From assembly GCA_021464415.1 (NCBI GenBank), contig CM038469.1, positions 6,116,501 to 6,180,500 of the forward strand: a stretch of 64,000 nucleotides of DNA. Direction: 5' to 3'. A program made the position numbers and the translations under genes. Positions 1 through 9,340 of the stretch are shown here, in pieces. This stretch comes from Lonicera japonica (taxonomy: Eukaryota > Streptophyta > Magnoliopsida > Dipsacales > Caprifoliaceae). Positions within the stretch are counted from its first letter, which is position 1, and each line of letters opens with the position of its first letter. The notes beneath the pieces are model-generated. The model did not search any database. It saw nothing but the letters and a program-made list of their open reading frames with translations, and was not told where the DNA came from.

Positions 1-2049
1 TTAAATAGTAATATTCATAATTACTATCGAACTTAACCTTCCTCGGTTTTGCTTTGAGTCTTATTATGATTGATCTCATCTTTTTTTCTTCGCCTTTCTC
101 TTCTTCCCTTATATTTTGTTCTTTCAATGGTGTCTCAAATTGCAAGTCTCCCCGTACACCAGAACAAACAAGGTCAACATATGAGTCAGGGTCGTCTTCT
201 TCAGGTTTATCACAAAAAACAAACTCTGGATCAATAAAATCTTTACGTTTGCTCAGTTTGAGCATCATTTCAAGCTCCGCGACCCTCTTTTTCAGATCTT
301 TAATTTCCTTGTCTTTGTCGTCACCTTCCTTCACCACTTCTGCTTCAGGAGTGTGGTGCCACTCTATGAATTTCATGTCCTTAGCTGCCTTATCCGCATA
401 ATGCGGACTCAACAACACTTCCTCCTCCGCAGAAATGTTCCCTATTTCTTTGGATACCTGGATTATGAAAGAAAAATAATGTTAAACAAGATAAAAATTA
501 ATCATAAGACCATATAAAAATTTTGTTTTCATTACCTTTGATGCATCCAAATCTGCAAGCTCCGATTCATAAAGTATACGCCTCAAGATGTTTATGTTCC
601 ATCGAACAAACCTTGGCGTATCATCACTATGCCCGTCATACGGTTGAACACCATTGTAGTGTTCACAAAACCAATACTGCAATTATAGAAAATAATGACT
701 TTAAAAACAAAAAAACTCATAAAAGCCCACAGCATCATGTAACTTGAATGAAACTATAAAAAGATTTAGAAACTTAATTTACAAGTATGACACTGCCTAT
801 TAAAAACTATGATGTCAAGTGCTTCAATAATTATAATAAAATATGATTTATCACCATTTTATGCATGAAACAATAAATAAATAACATAGTGAACACACAT
901 CACAACAAAACAGATGGTGCTAAACGCATTTAGCACCCCCTGCCAGGACATTTGACAAAAAAAAAAAAGGTGCTAAATGCATTTAGCACCCCATGTGAAC
1001 AAACTTCACAACAAAACAGGAGGTGCTAAATGCATTTAGCACCCCCTTTCAGCATTTCCACTGTTGTGCTGAATTTATTATTTGTATTTTATTGGGATAG
1101 CACCATTCCTTGGAGAAGTTATAATATATCATTTTCATGAGGTGCAACTATATCACAAACATTGAAAACAAGAAATAGAATTTAAGGAACTTACAAGCAA
1201 TTGAATAACACACCCGGGAGTCCGGATGGGGTCTTTGTAATTTTTCTTGACCATTTTCATCAAATGATCATGTATAATGGTAGCCCACTGGAAATCAGCT
1301 ACCTTATCCAAATCTTCAACACAGGGCACAAAACTTAAAGCAAGTGCCCTATTTGAGTTAGCAAAAAAAACAGTTGCTAACAAGTAGAGTATAAGGCACC
1401 GTGCAAAATCCTCCTCGGCGCCGTCTTCCAAAACAGTGCTCCGTACAGCCGATAGAACACTGGAAACTTTCAACGACGACTCCCCTTTGAATCGCCTCTG
1501 CATGAATTCTGAACCACACACGGATTCAGACGACCGTGGCAAAATCTTACTGCCATGCTTTGGCAGTCCAAAAGTAACGGAAACATCATCGGGAGTCAAC
1601 TTAACTTCCTCCCCAGCAATCAAAAAAGCAGAATGCTTCTCCGAATAGGCAGAAATAATCTTCTTGCCTACTTGACCAATCATTCCGATATGATCTGGAA
1701 TGATTTTATCATCAAAAATTGCTTTAAACATAGAACCAAATGGCGTCTTCATCATAGTTTCAATATGACCATTTTTAATCTCACCCCGACCCTTCAAACT
1801 AGAAATTTCCTCAACAACTACTGCAAGGTTGCATCTAAACACAGTTGGTCTAGACACTTCTTTAACTGCAGATTTTCCAACCCCCCCTGATTTCTTTCCA
1901 ACTTTCATCACAGCTCTACTTTGTTTCTTGTTACTTCTAGATACATTATCCTTCGTTTTCCTCTTTGAAGAAACGCCCTTTTTCTCAGAAACTCTTCCGG
2001 AAGTAGTCGTATTCATTGTCCCTTCAACACAATTGATATAAACCTTCAT
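1..2049 (-). CDS. Plant-mobile-domain / Ulp1-associated transposon-type protein, partial (3' end off window)
   Basis: Three coding exons are visible on the minus strand. Exon 1 is 2049-1195 (ATG at 2049-2047, donor GTAAGT at 1194). Exon 2 is 676-536 (acceptor TTGCAG, donor GTAATG). Exon 3 runs from 457 and is still open at base 1. All joins are phase 0. The N-terminus is basic and rich in Lys and Ser. It is followed by a globular part containing KTPFGSMFKAIFDDK and DDVSVTFGLPKHGSK. Across the first splice it reads into YWFCEHYNGVQP and TPRFVRWNINILRR. This W-EH...PRF-RW pattern is typical of plant proteins with the aminotransferase-like plant mobile domain or the N-terminal part of Ulp1-protease transposon proteins. 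Exon 3 is acidic and charged, a probable coiled coil (KEIKDLKKRVAELEMMLKLS). The C-terminus, where a Ulp1 protease could lie, is outside the window. No premature stop is seen, so the gene may be expressed or domesticated. Family assignment is from motif memory. Confidence 0.7.
916..1043. repeat. Three more copies of the 22-bp palindrome inside intron 1
   Basis: Copies start at 916, 969 and 1022, giving an exact 53-bp period. They lie inside intron 1 (1194-677) of the left-edge gene. The copy at 916 has one arm change (AAACGC); the other two are perfect. The same element therefore occupies two non-coding parts of one transcription unit, separated by coding exon 1, which lacks it. Confidence 0.9.
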
Positions 2050-2169
2050 TACCACTGTTATCTAGTGGCATTATAAAAAACAAATATACACATATATCTA
2101 GTTAGCAATCTAACAATAATAAACATCAATGTCCTAAATCTGTTTTGCTGTCAACTTTGCTCAAATGGG

Positions 2170-3039
2170 GGTGCTAAATGAATTTAGCACCTCCTCCTTT
2201 GCTGTCAACTTTGCTTCCTCAAAAAGCAGAGGGTGCTAAATGCATTTAGCACCTCATGTGAGTTAATGACAGTGGGGTGCTAAATCAATTTAGCACCTCA
2301 TTTGCTTTCAACTTTGCTCACAGGGGGTGCTAAATTCATTTAGCACCCATCCATTCATTCACATAAAATGCTACAAAAACAAAAATGTTCCACAAAATCT
2401 ACGTACAAATTTCAAAAGATGAACAAAACTAATAACAAAAAAAATTGGGTTGCTAAATGCATTTAGCACTTCCTCCTTTGCTGTCAACTTTGCTCAAATA
2501 GGGGTGCTAAATGCATTTAGCACCTCCTGGTTTCATATCAACTTTTGCTGACAGGGGGTGCTAAATGCATTTAGCACCTCATGTGAGTTAATGACAGTGG
2601 GGTGCTAAATCAATTTAGCACCTCCTTTGCTTTCAACTTTGCTGACAGGGGGTGCTAAATTCATTTAGCACCCATCCATTCCTTCACATAAAATGCTACA
2701 AAAACAAAAATGTTCCACAAAATCTACGTACAAATTTGAAAAGATGAACAAAACTAATAACAAAAAAAATTGGGGTGCTAAATGCATTTAGCACCTCCTC
2801 CTTTGCTGTCAACTTTGCTCAAATAGGGGTGCTAAATGCATTTAGCACCTCCTGGTTTCATATCAACTTTTGCTGACAGGGGGTGCTAAATGCATTTAGC
2901 ACCCCACTGTCCATAACAAAAAAATCATTTAGCATCAATTGTCCATAAGTTCAATCGTAACAAAATCATTTAAAACCAAAAGCGAACAAAAGATAATCAA
3001 ATAGAATGCTCACAGACGGTGCTAAATCCATATAGCAAC
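2170..3039. repeat. Array of 13 palindromes (22 bp each) in a 44-62 bp period
   Basis: Thirteen 22-bp palindromes start at 2170, 2232, 2276, 2326, 2449, 2503, 2557, 2601, 2651, 2774, 2828, 2882 and 3018. The arm is GGTGCTAAAT, followed by a 2-bp centre and the reverse-complement arm ATTTAGCACC. The most common centre is GC, giving a perfect palindrome with an NsiI-like ATGCAT core. Other centres give AATGAATT, AATCAATT and AATTCATT. The copies at 2449 and 3018 are degenerate. The spacers are also repetitive (a recurring TCAACTTTGCT word). The array sits in the presumed 5'UTR intron of the left-edge gene. Confidence 0.9.
2240..2895. repeat. Tandem duplication, 325-bp unit, inside the palindrome array
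   Basis: The segment from CCCATCCATTC at 2346 recurs at 2671, an offset of 325 bases. The flanking spacer text (ACATAAAATGCTACAAAAAC, then several palindromes in the same order) is repeated nearly base for base. The array therefore grew by higher-order duplication as well as by single-unit repeats. Unit edges are approximate. Confidence 0.8.
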
Positions 3040-3224
3040 CAACCATTGAGAAAATTAACACAGAACTCATAAATGTGTTTTTAACTTCAAAATCAACAAA
3101 AAACCTAAATACAAAATCAACACAAAACTCATAAATGTGTTTTCAACTTCAAAATCAACACAAAACCTAAATACAAAATCAACACAAAACTCATAAATCG
3201 ATTAACAAAACAATAAACGAGTAC

Positions 3225-3320
3225 CTTGGATAAAAAGTGAAGCGACGAAACACAGCAACAACGACGAATAACGAATGTGCAGAGAAATAGAGAGAGAAAA
3301 CTTTGATCGTCTATATAGAG
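3225..3320 (-). promoter_or_regulatory. Probable promoter and 5'UTR exon of the left-edge gene
   Basis: On the minus strand a TATA box (CTATATAGA, 3319-3311) is followed about 30 bases later by a pyrimidine- and GTCG-rich leader. The leader ends at 3225 in a donor-like site (CCAAG|GTACTC). A matching acceptor (AGATAACAG) ends at 2055, five bases before the ATG of the left-edge gene. This implies a 5'UTR intron of about 1.17 kb (3224-2055) that would contain the main palindrome array. The model rests on sequence signals only; transcript data would decide it. Confidence 0.45.
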
Positions 3321-3419
3321 AAGAATTTTTGATCGTGGTAGTTGAATAAGAGACGGGGGAAGATCGTGCTGGTATACCGAAGGTTTAGCAGGGGTTTTGG
3401 CGGGGGCAATTTTGTCCAT

Positions 3420-4469
3420 TAATATCTTTGATAATCCTTAATATAAAATGATATTATTAAAAGTGTCCTTAATTTATAATTAGATAATAAAATTAGTCCT
3501 TTTTATTATTATTAGATATGAATTTGTCCTTTTAATGATGGCATATTATATAGTGAGGTCTTATGACCCATTTTCTCCTCTTTTTATGCTTTTTCCCGCG
3601 GTCATGTTGACTAGATAACGGATCAGTTAAAAACAATTTAAGTTATACCTTTTTTTATTTTATTTTTCTGATTATTGACATTATAAAAATTGGGATATAT
3701 TTAAAAGAAAATATTCAGAGCTTCTAATTTTTATTTTAATTTTGAAAATAAAAATATAATCTCATAATTCAAACATTACAATAAGAATAAAAAAAATTAA
3801 AAATATAAAAATCTGTAAAGATGTAAGCCACGTTAATATAATATCTTTTACTCCCCTTATTCATCCTCAACTCTTCTTAAATTTTTCAATTTATTTTTAT
3901 ATTAATGTCATATATTTAAATAACAATTTTTAAACCTTTTTTTGTTTGAATGAATCAAATTCCCCCAACACCTTAAATCTTTTTGCATTTGTTATTATAC
4001 TCAGCAATTTAATTTCTTTTTAACCTTTGTCAATTATAACTGAATTGAATTTCTCTCTTATTAACCTTCTCTTCTTAGTATGTTATAAAAGAATTGTTCT
4101 ACATCATCATTTCCATCGATATCATGGGTGAAGTTTGAGTTTTTTTATAGGAATAATTATAGCTGTATAAAGATTGCCTCAATGGTTTTGGCTTTTTTAT
4201 ATTTATGTTTTAAAAAAAAATTTCTTTTTTATTTAATTTGTCTGTGTTTGTTAATTAATTTTGTAAGGTGTATTTGATTACATGCCTTTACATGAGTTTC
4301 CCTTTCAAGAGAGTTTTAAATCAATTAGTTGGATTTACTTTCTCCATGTAAAGTTTTAAATGGATCAGAGTTTATATTCGTTCTTTGTTCGCTTAACCTA
4401 ACATTTTGTTTTATTAACTCATCATTATTTTGAAATTGTAATCGAATTTGCTTGCAAAAATCAGTTAGT
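3420..4469. other. AT-rich intergenic stretch, nothing recognised
   Basis: Very AT-rich sequence with T/A runs and no convincing ORF, tRNA or terminal repeats on either strand. Confidence 0.5.
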
Positions 4470-4477
4470 CATCCGAA

Positions 4478-5482
4478 CACTAGCGGAGCCAATAAGGGGC
4501 AAGCGGAGGCGAGCGCCCCCGCTTGGTTCCGATTTTTTTTACTATATATGGGGTCTTTTTAAAAAAAAAAAATATAGAGACTTTTATGTAGAAATATATA
4601 TTTGAGGGTACCTAAGTGTAAAAAAAATAAAACTTTCAATTAAACACCACAATCACTCAGAACTCTCAGCTTCACTTATTTCTTAATTCTTTTAGCTCTC
4701 AAATTCTCTTTCCTCTCCCGTCTCTTTCTCTTTTATTTCTCCCACAAGTTCACCCATTCCTCCATTACTCTATACCGCCGTTAGCCCACCACCACTCCTC
4801 CACAATCCACAGCACCAGTGAAGCAGTGAACACTGAGCTGGCGATTGGCGTGCAAGTGCAGCGTGTTGCTCTTTACTCTCCTATTCTCTACTACAAGTAC
4901 TTTTACAAGCTAATATTTCTAGATTTGCTTTCAAAATTAGGGATTAAATTAATTTTTGATTAGTTGCATAATATTAGTTGTATTTCTTTATTATTTAGGT
5001 CTATTGTTGATTTTGTGATTTAGGTCTAATTGTTTAATAATGATTCTATTGTTGATTAATTACATAATTTTAATTCTATTATCAACTAGTTTGATAATAT
5101 TAGTTGATTTAGGTGTTTAGTCCCTAATTGTTAAATATTAGTTCTAGTTTCATACTATTTTGTGGTTTAGGTCTAAAATCATAAAAGGCGCGCTACGCAA
5201 CCAAATGGGAGATGAATTTATGATCGATTGTTTGGTGACATACATTGAACAAGAAGTTTTTCAATAATATTGATAAATAGGAAGTGTTGCAACCCTTCCA
5301 AAATATGAAAAACCGTATAATGATATTGTAATTATTCGTAATTATAAGCATTTGCTATTTCAATTGTATAAACTATTATTATTAATGGTATTATGTTTGC
5401 GTTAAAATTTTAAGACTTTAAATATGATTTGGTGCGTTTTGAATTTCGCCCCTACTTAATCGAAATTCTGACTGTGCCACTG
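4478..5482 (+). mobile_element. hAT-type element, deletion derivative of a ZMYM1-like transposase family
   Basis: A perfect 8-bp target duplication, CATCCGAA, lies at 4470-4477 and 5483-5490, as expected for hAT insertions. The ends are imperfect inverted repeats (CACTAGCGGAGCCA on the left; CAGTGGCACAGTC reading in from the right). Near 5185-5330 the plus strand encodes NQMGDEFMIDCLVTYIE and, after stops and a shift, FQNMKNR. These are remnants of the C-terminus of plant zinc-finger MYM-type-1-like hAT transposases. The rest of the transposase is missing. The 4660-4890 part resembles a pyrimidine-rich leader. Non-autonomous and dead. Confidence 0.85.
5185..5330 (+). pseudogene. Remnant of hAT transposase C-terminus
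   Basis: Reading GDEFMIDCLVTYIEQEVFQ ends in several stops; a further QNMKNR-like motif lies in a shifted frame. This matches the usual tail of ZMYM1-like hAT transposases (dimerisation region end). It is enclosed by the element at 4478-5482, which gives its origin. It encodes nothing functional. Confidence 0.6.
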
Positions 5483-5999
5483 CATCCGAAGTATAATATA
5501 CTTTTCAAACAATTTCAATAAGACTTTTATGATGCTCATGAAAAAAGCATAAAATATTACTACACAAAACGAATGTGAAAAACAACAACTAAATTATTTT
5601 GAACTACTCACTGGTAAGTGTCAATTATTAATCTTAATTGGTACACAAAAAGTCAATCTCATATACGGGTACTATATTGCGGAAATTATAAAATGAAGTA
5701 ATTTTTATGAATGGAATTCAGTAATATTTTTATGCACTATGTTTGTTAAGTGATTTGGTTTTTAATATGTTAACATGAATAAGTCTAATATTTTGTTCAT
5801 TTTTAACTAGTTTAAGATAAAATGATTATATAATAATATTGGGAGATGAGAGTTGGTGCGCGCTTAAATATTTAAAAGAAGGATTTAAAAAAAATAAATT
5901 CATGCTTTATTTGAAATATTTGGAATAATATTATTTTTGATTTACAGAAATGGATCTCAATTAAGTTAACAATTTTCTATTTTTTTTTTTTGAAGGAAT

Positions 6000-6120
6000 G
6001 AGATGTCTAAATGTCTCCCTTTAATTACAAAAAAGATCCGCCTCCAAACCTTCCTTTTGTGGGACTCAAACTTGAATCTTTCCTAAGTCCAAGTGGGCGT
6101 CTCCCCAAATAAGTTAACCC
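6000..6120 (-). repeat. Possible tRNA-derived SINE fragment
   Basis: Read on the minus strand there is a pol III box-B-like word (GATTCAAGTTTGAGTCCC) preceded by GGACTT and AGACGCCC words. No box A or target duplication could be fixed, so this is only a weak call. Confidence 0.25.
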
Positions 6121-6237
6121 AACAATTTTCTATTTTAGAATATAACAAATTGTTTTCTTTTGTTCAAACAAATAGTTGATGAATTGAATCTTGTTAATAT
6201 ACTCATCTTTTATTAACCACGAGTTGGTTTGGGGGGT

Positions 6238-6265
6238 GGGGGGGGGGGGGGGGGGGGGGGGGGGG
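6238..6265 (+). repeat. Uninterrupted run of 28 G
   Basis: Twenty-eight consecutive G follow a shorter GGGGGGT block at 6231. The run can form G-quadruplexes. Its true length is uncertain because homopolymers are error-prone in sequencing. Confidence 0.9.
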
Positions 6266-6490
6266 AGGTTGTATATACAAAAATTAGAACTATGATTGTT
6301 GATATTTTCGGTTCTTGATTTTTGAAAATAAGAAACCAAAACTAAATCATGTGGTTTTTTGGTATTTTTATTTGTTGGTTTTACTATGACTACATTAATA
6401 TAAAAGTGTTAAAATATACAAAAAAATTTTACTAACGAGATACAAATTTTAAGAATTAGGCTATAAGTATATTAATAATTTTATAATATC

Positions 6491-6799
6491 TAGGGATGGC
6501 AAAATGCCTCGACCTAGTGGATTTTTAATCTTCCCTGATCCGAATGGGACGGTTTTGAGTCTGGTTTTTTTCAACTGGGTCGGGTTCGAGTTTATAAAAT
6601 TAAAACCCGTACCAAGGCGGTTTCAGGTTTAAGTAAAAAAAAAACCATTTGAATCCACCTGATACAAATATATAGGTTTTTTTTTTTTACCTAATAATAC
6701 TCTATAATTACATCGGACTTGGGGAGGTCAATATGGGGTGAGTCGAAATCGACTTTGGTCAAACCCGCCCTAAACTCGATCCATTAATTGACGTTCCTT
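6491..6799. mobile_element. hAT-type MITE, 309 bp
   Basis: An 8-bp target duplication ATAATATC flanks the element (6483-6490 and 6800-6807). The left end is TAGGGATGGCAA and the right end, read inward, is AAGGAACGTCAA, an imperfect terminal repeat. The inside is rich in GGGTCGGGTTCGAG/AACCCGCCC words, the subterminal repeats common in this type of plant element. No coding capacity. Confidence 0.75.
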
Positions 6800-6807
6800 A
6801 TAATATC

Positions 6808-7878
6808 ATATGTGCTTAAATTTTATATAACTCTATTCGCTTGACATGAACCAACAAGTATGTGGAATTTTAATATCATAAGCTAAAGTATGTGCTTAAA
6901 TTTTACCGTTTACTTTTGTAAAAGCATCAAGCTAAGTGATTGTTAATATACTAGCTTTATGTCACTAGTGATTGTTAAATGATTTTCTAGTTTCTACAGC
7001 CCTATTCGTCTGACATAAATCAAGTGTAAAAGCCTGCAACTCGGTTGACATGAACTGAGTGAACAAACAAATTTGTGGGTATGAATTTTTTTTGTTTGTT
7101 TTTTCTCGAAGATATATATATATATATATATATGCATTTTCTCATTTGTTTTTTTCTTTGTTTATTTCCTTTTAGAATATAGATAGATGTGTGTGTGTGG
7201 TGTGCGTATATGCATGTTTTGAAGAAGACAATGAAGAGAATGAGGAGGAAAAAAAAGGGTTAGTGATTAATTAATTGTTAATTAATGTGTTAAGTAAGAG
7301 AGTACGTGGTGGGTTGGGGTGGGGTATGGTGTTGATAACAAAAAATTAAAAATAAAATAATGTAAAGTATAAAATGTGTTAGTGACAGAAAAAAAAAATA
7401 GTGCATTTATCACCCCAAAAATATATGTTTTGATTAGTAAATATATAGGAGAACCGAATATGGAAAAGACAACAAACGAATGCTATTTTGTTGGGTCAAC
7501 CGTGTTAGTGTTAGAGGCTCATAGAACCATTTTGTATGTTTTCTGATGAACTAAGTCTGGTCTAGGCCCAAGTAATTTATTTTCGGTGTTCTCGATATCC
7601 TAAGCGCTTTGCTCGGCATTGAACGTGATAATTAAAAAAATATATATCAGATATTTAAGTTCAAGAAATTTTATTTTTTTTATATGAAATTTAAAATTTT
7701 ATAAATCAACAAGTATGTAGGAGTCCTACAGTAGGACGTTCAAGAAAACTTTAGCTTATGATTCTTAATAAATGCTAAACTTTCTTATTTTGTGTATACA
7801 TTACTGCGTGGTCTGCACTTAGCCTTTACATGAATATATGCAAAGATTTATATATATATAAAGTAAAATTTGGCACAA
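6808..7878. other. AT-rich intergenic stretch with microsatellites
   Basis: It holds an (AT)n tract near 7112-7132 and a (GT)n tract near 7188. No gene or element boundary was recognised. Confidence 0.5.
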
Positions 7879-7951
7879 GGGGATGTAGCTCAAATGGTAG
7901 AGCGCTCGCTTTGCATGCGAGAGGTACAGGGTTCGATACCCTGCATCTCCA
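7879..7951 (+). tRNA. tRNA-Ala (anticodon TGC)
   Basis: A 73-base cloverleaf. The acceptor GGGGATG pairs with CATCTCC (one G-U). Box A is TAGCTCAAATGGTAGAGCG. The anticodon stem-loop CTCGCTTTGCATGCGAG carries TGC, and box B GGTTCGATACC is present. Discriminator A is at 7951, followed at once by a T6 pol III terminator. No intron. The form is nuclear rather than organellar. Confidence 0.96.
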
Positions 7952-7957
7952 TTTTTT
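7952..7957 (+). terminator. Pol III T-run terminator of tRNA-Ala
   Basis: Six T directly after the tRNA discriminator base, the standard RNA polymerase III stop. Confidence 0.85.
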
Positions 7958-8708
7958 ATGACACCCTCCCCTCCCTCTTCATCTAATTTATCACGAAGAC
8001 AGTAGTGCAAATAATTTCATCTGTCTACTGCTAATTCATTGCTGTAAGGGCCATAAATTCCATCCTGGTTACACAATTGAAATCCCATGAAGTCAGACTA
8101 TGAGCAATTACCAACTCGAGCAAAACGGGTAATCAAAGCTTGCTATAAATTTTGGGCTTCTCAACCACGATTTGGTAATTGGTAATGGATACATAGTTTT
8201 GCATTGTGTTTAAGAGTAGAAGTTAGAAATGTCCAAGTTAGAAATGTCAAATTACGGGATGCAAGAATCTACCCTTATATGAGACGGCGCTGGGAACAAA
8301 TAAAGGCATTTGCGGATTTTTTCAGCCGAGGCTGATATAATGTTGGGATTTTAAATAACTAGATACATGTACACGTCTTATTTTCATGCAAACACGTGTT
8401 CGAATTCGGTCGACAATACTTTTAAATAAAAGAATAAATACATGGACAAAATAAAAAACCTACCAAAATTTGGTGTCATAATCGCTTCTTATCTCTACCA
8501 TTTTATACTCACTAGATAACAAAACATTAATAATATAAAAAGTAGAAACTCTTTTTGTGTAAATTGTCTACAGTAGTACTCATAATCATTTATACGTTTG
8601 TGTGTGTATATATGAGCACCATAATTTATTTTATTTAAGATTTCGTAAATATGTTGGAATAATTTTATAAAATAATTTGAATAAGATGTTAATTGTGTAT
8701 AATTACAA

Positions 8709-8810
8709 CCATCCCCTCACGATGGTGCAGTGATTGTTAAGCTTGTGATTGCTTAACAAGTAGTGAGTTTGAAACCTTGCCACTGCAAGTTTTTACTATA
8801 GTATTTCACC
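8709..8810 (+). repeat. Probable tRNA-derived SINE fragment
   Basis: Box-A-like GATGGTGCAGTGATTG and box-B-like GTGAGTTTGAAACC are about 40 bases apart. This is the layout of plant tRNA-derived SINEs. No target duplication was identified. Confidence 0.4.
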
Positions 8811-9340
8811 ATCGTAAACCAAAAAGAGAACTACTGTAATTATCGACCATCATAAATGAATAAGAGCAGGCAAGAGGGTAGGCCTGGGCTGAACTAAGGT
8901 TGGGCTAAACTGACAGGCTCATGCCATTGGTTAGAGAGTTAACTACCAGAATATATTCATGTAAAAAAAAATATTAATTATTCTTGAAGTAAGGCAAAAA
9001 AAAATATTAATTTTTTTTGAAATACCAACTACCATGTGGTTGTACTTTAAAATCAACAAAAAATAATATTAAATATTCTTAAAGTACCGTGTGGTTGTAC
9101 TCTAAAATAAACATACATTTAGGCGTAGGATAAATACGCATATTCATTTGGACTATTGATATATTAATTATTCTTGAAATAATTGTGACTTACTTTTATA
9201 TTGTTTTCACAATTTGCGCCGTAAAAAATAAGTGCCTACTTCATTTGGACTATTGGTATATAGGCCATTATTAGAACATGTTTCTGCTTTAATAATGTCA
9301 TGTAATGACCATGTGGTTTCTCATACCCATTTTCTAACAG

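Noticed and set aside
2170..3039. CRISPR-like array
   Set aside because: The repeats are palindromes with repetitive, non-unique spacers in a plant nuclear gene, and no cas genes are near. It is a tandem palindromic repeat.
3129..3419. 96-residue open frame upstream of the left-edge gene
   Set aside because: It overlaps the TATA box and 5'UTR exon and has low-complexity hydrophobic content from AAAATC repeats.
9232..9340. First exon of the ureide permease pseudogene
   Set aside because: The reading frame upstream of 9341 does not resemble UPS and is preceded by a TTCTAACAG acceptor, so it is intron sequence.
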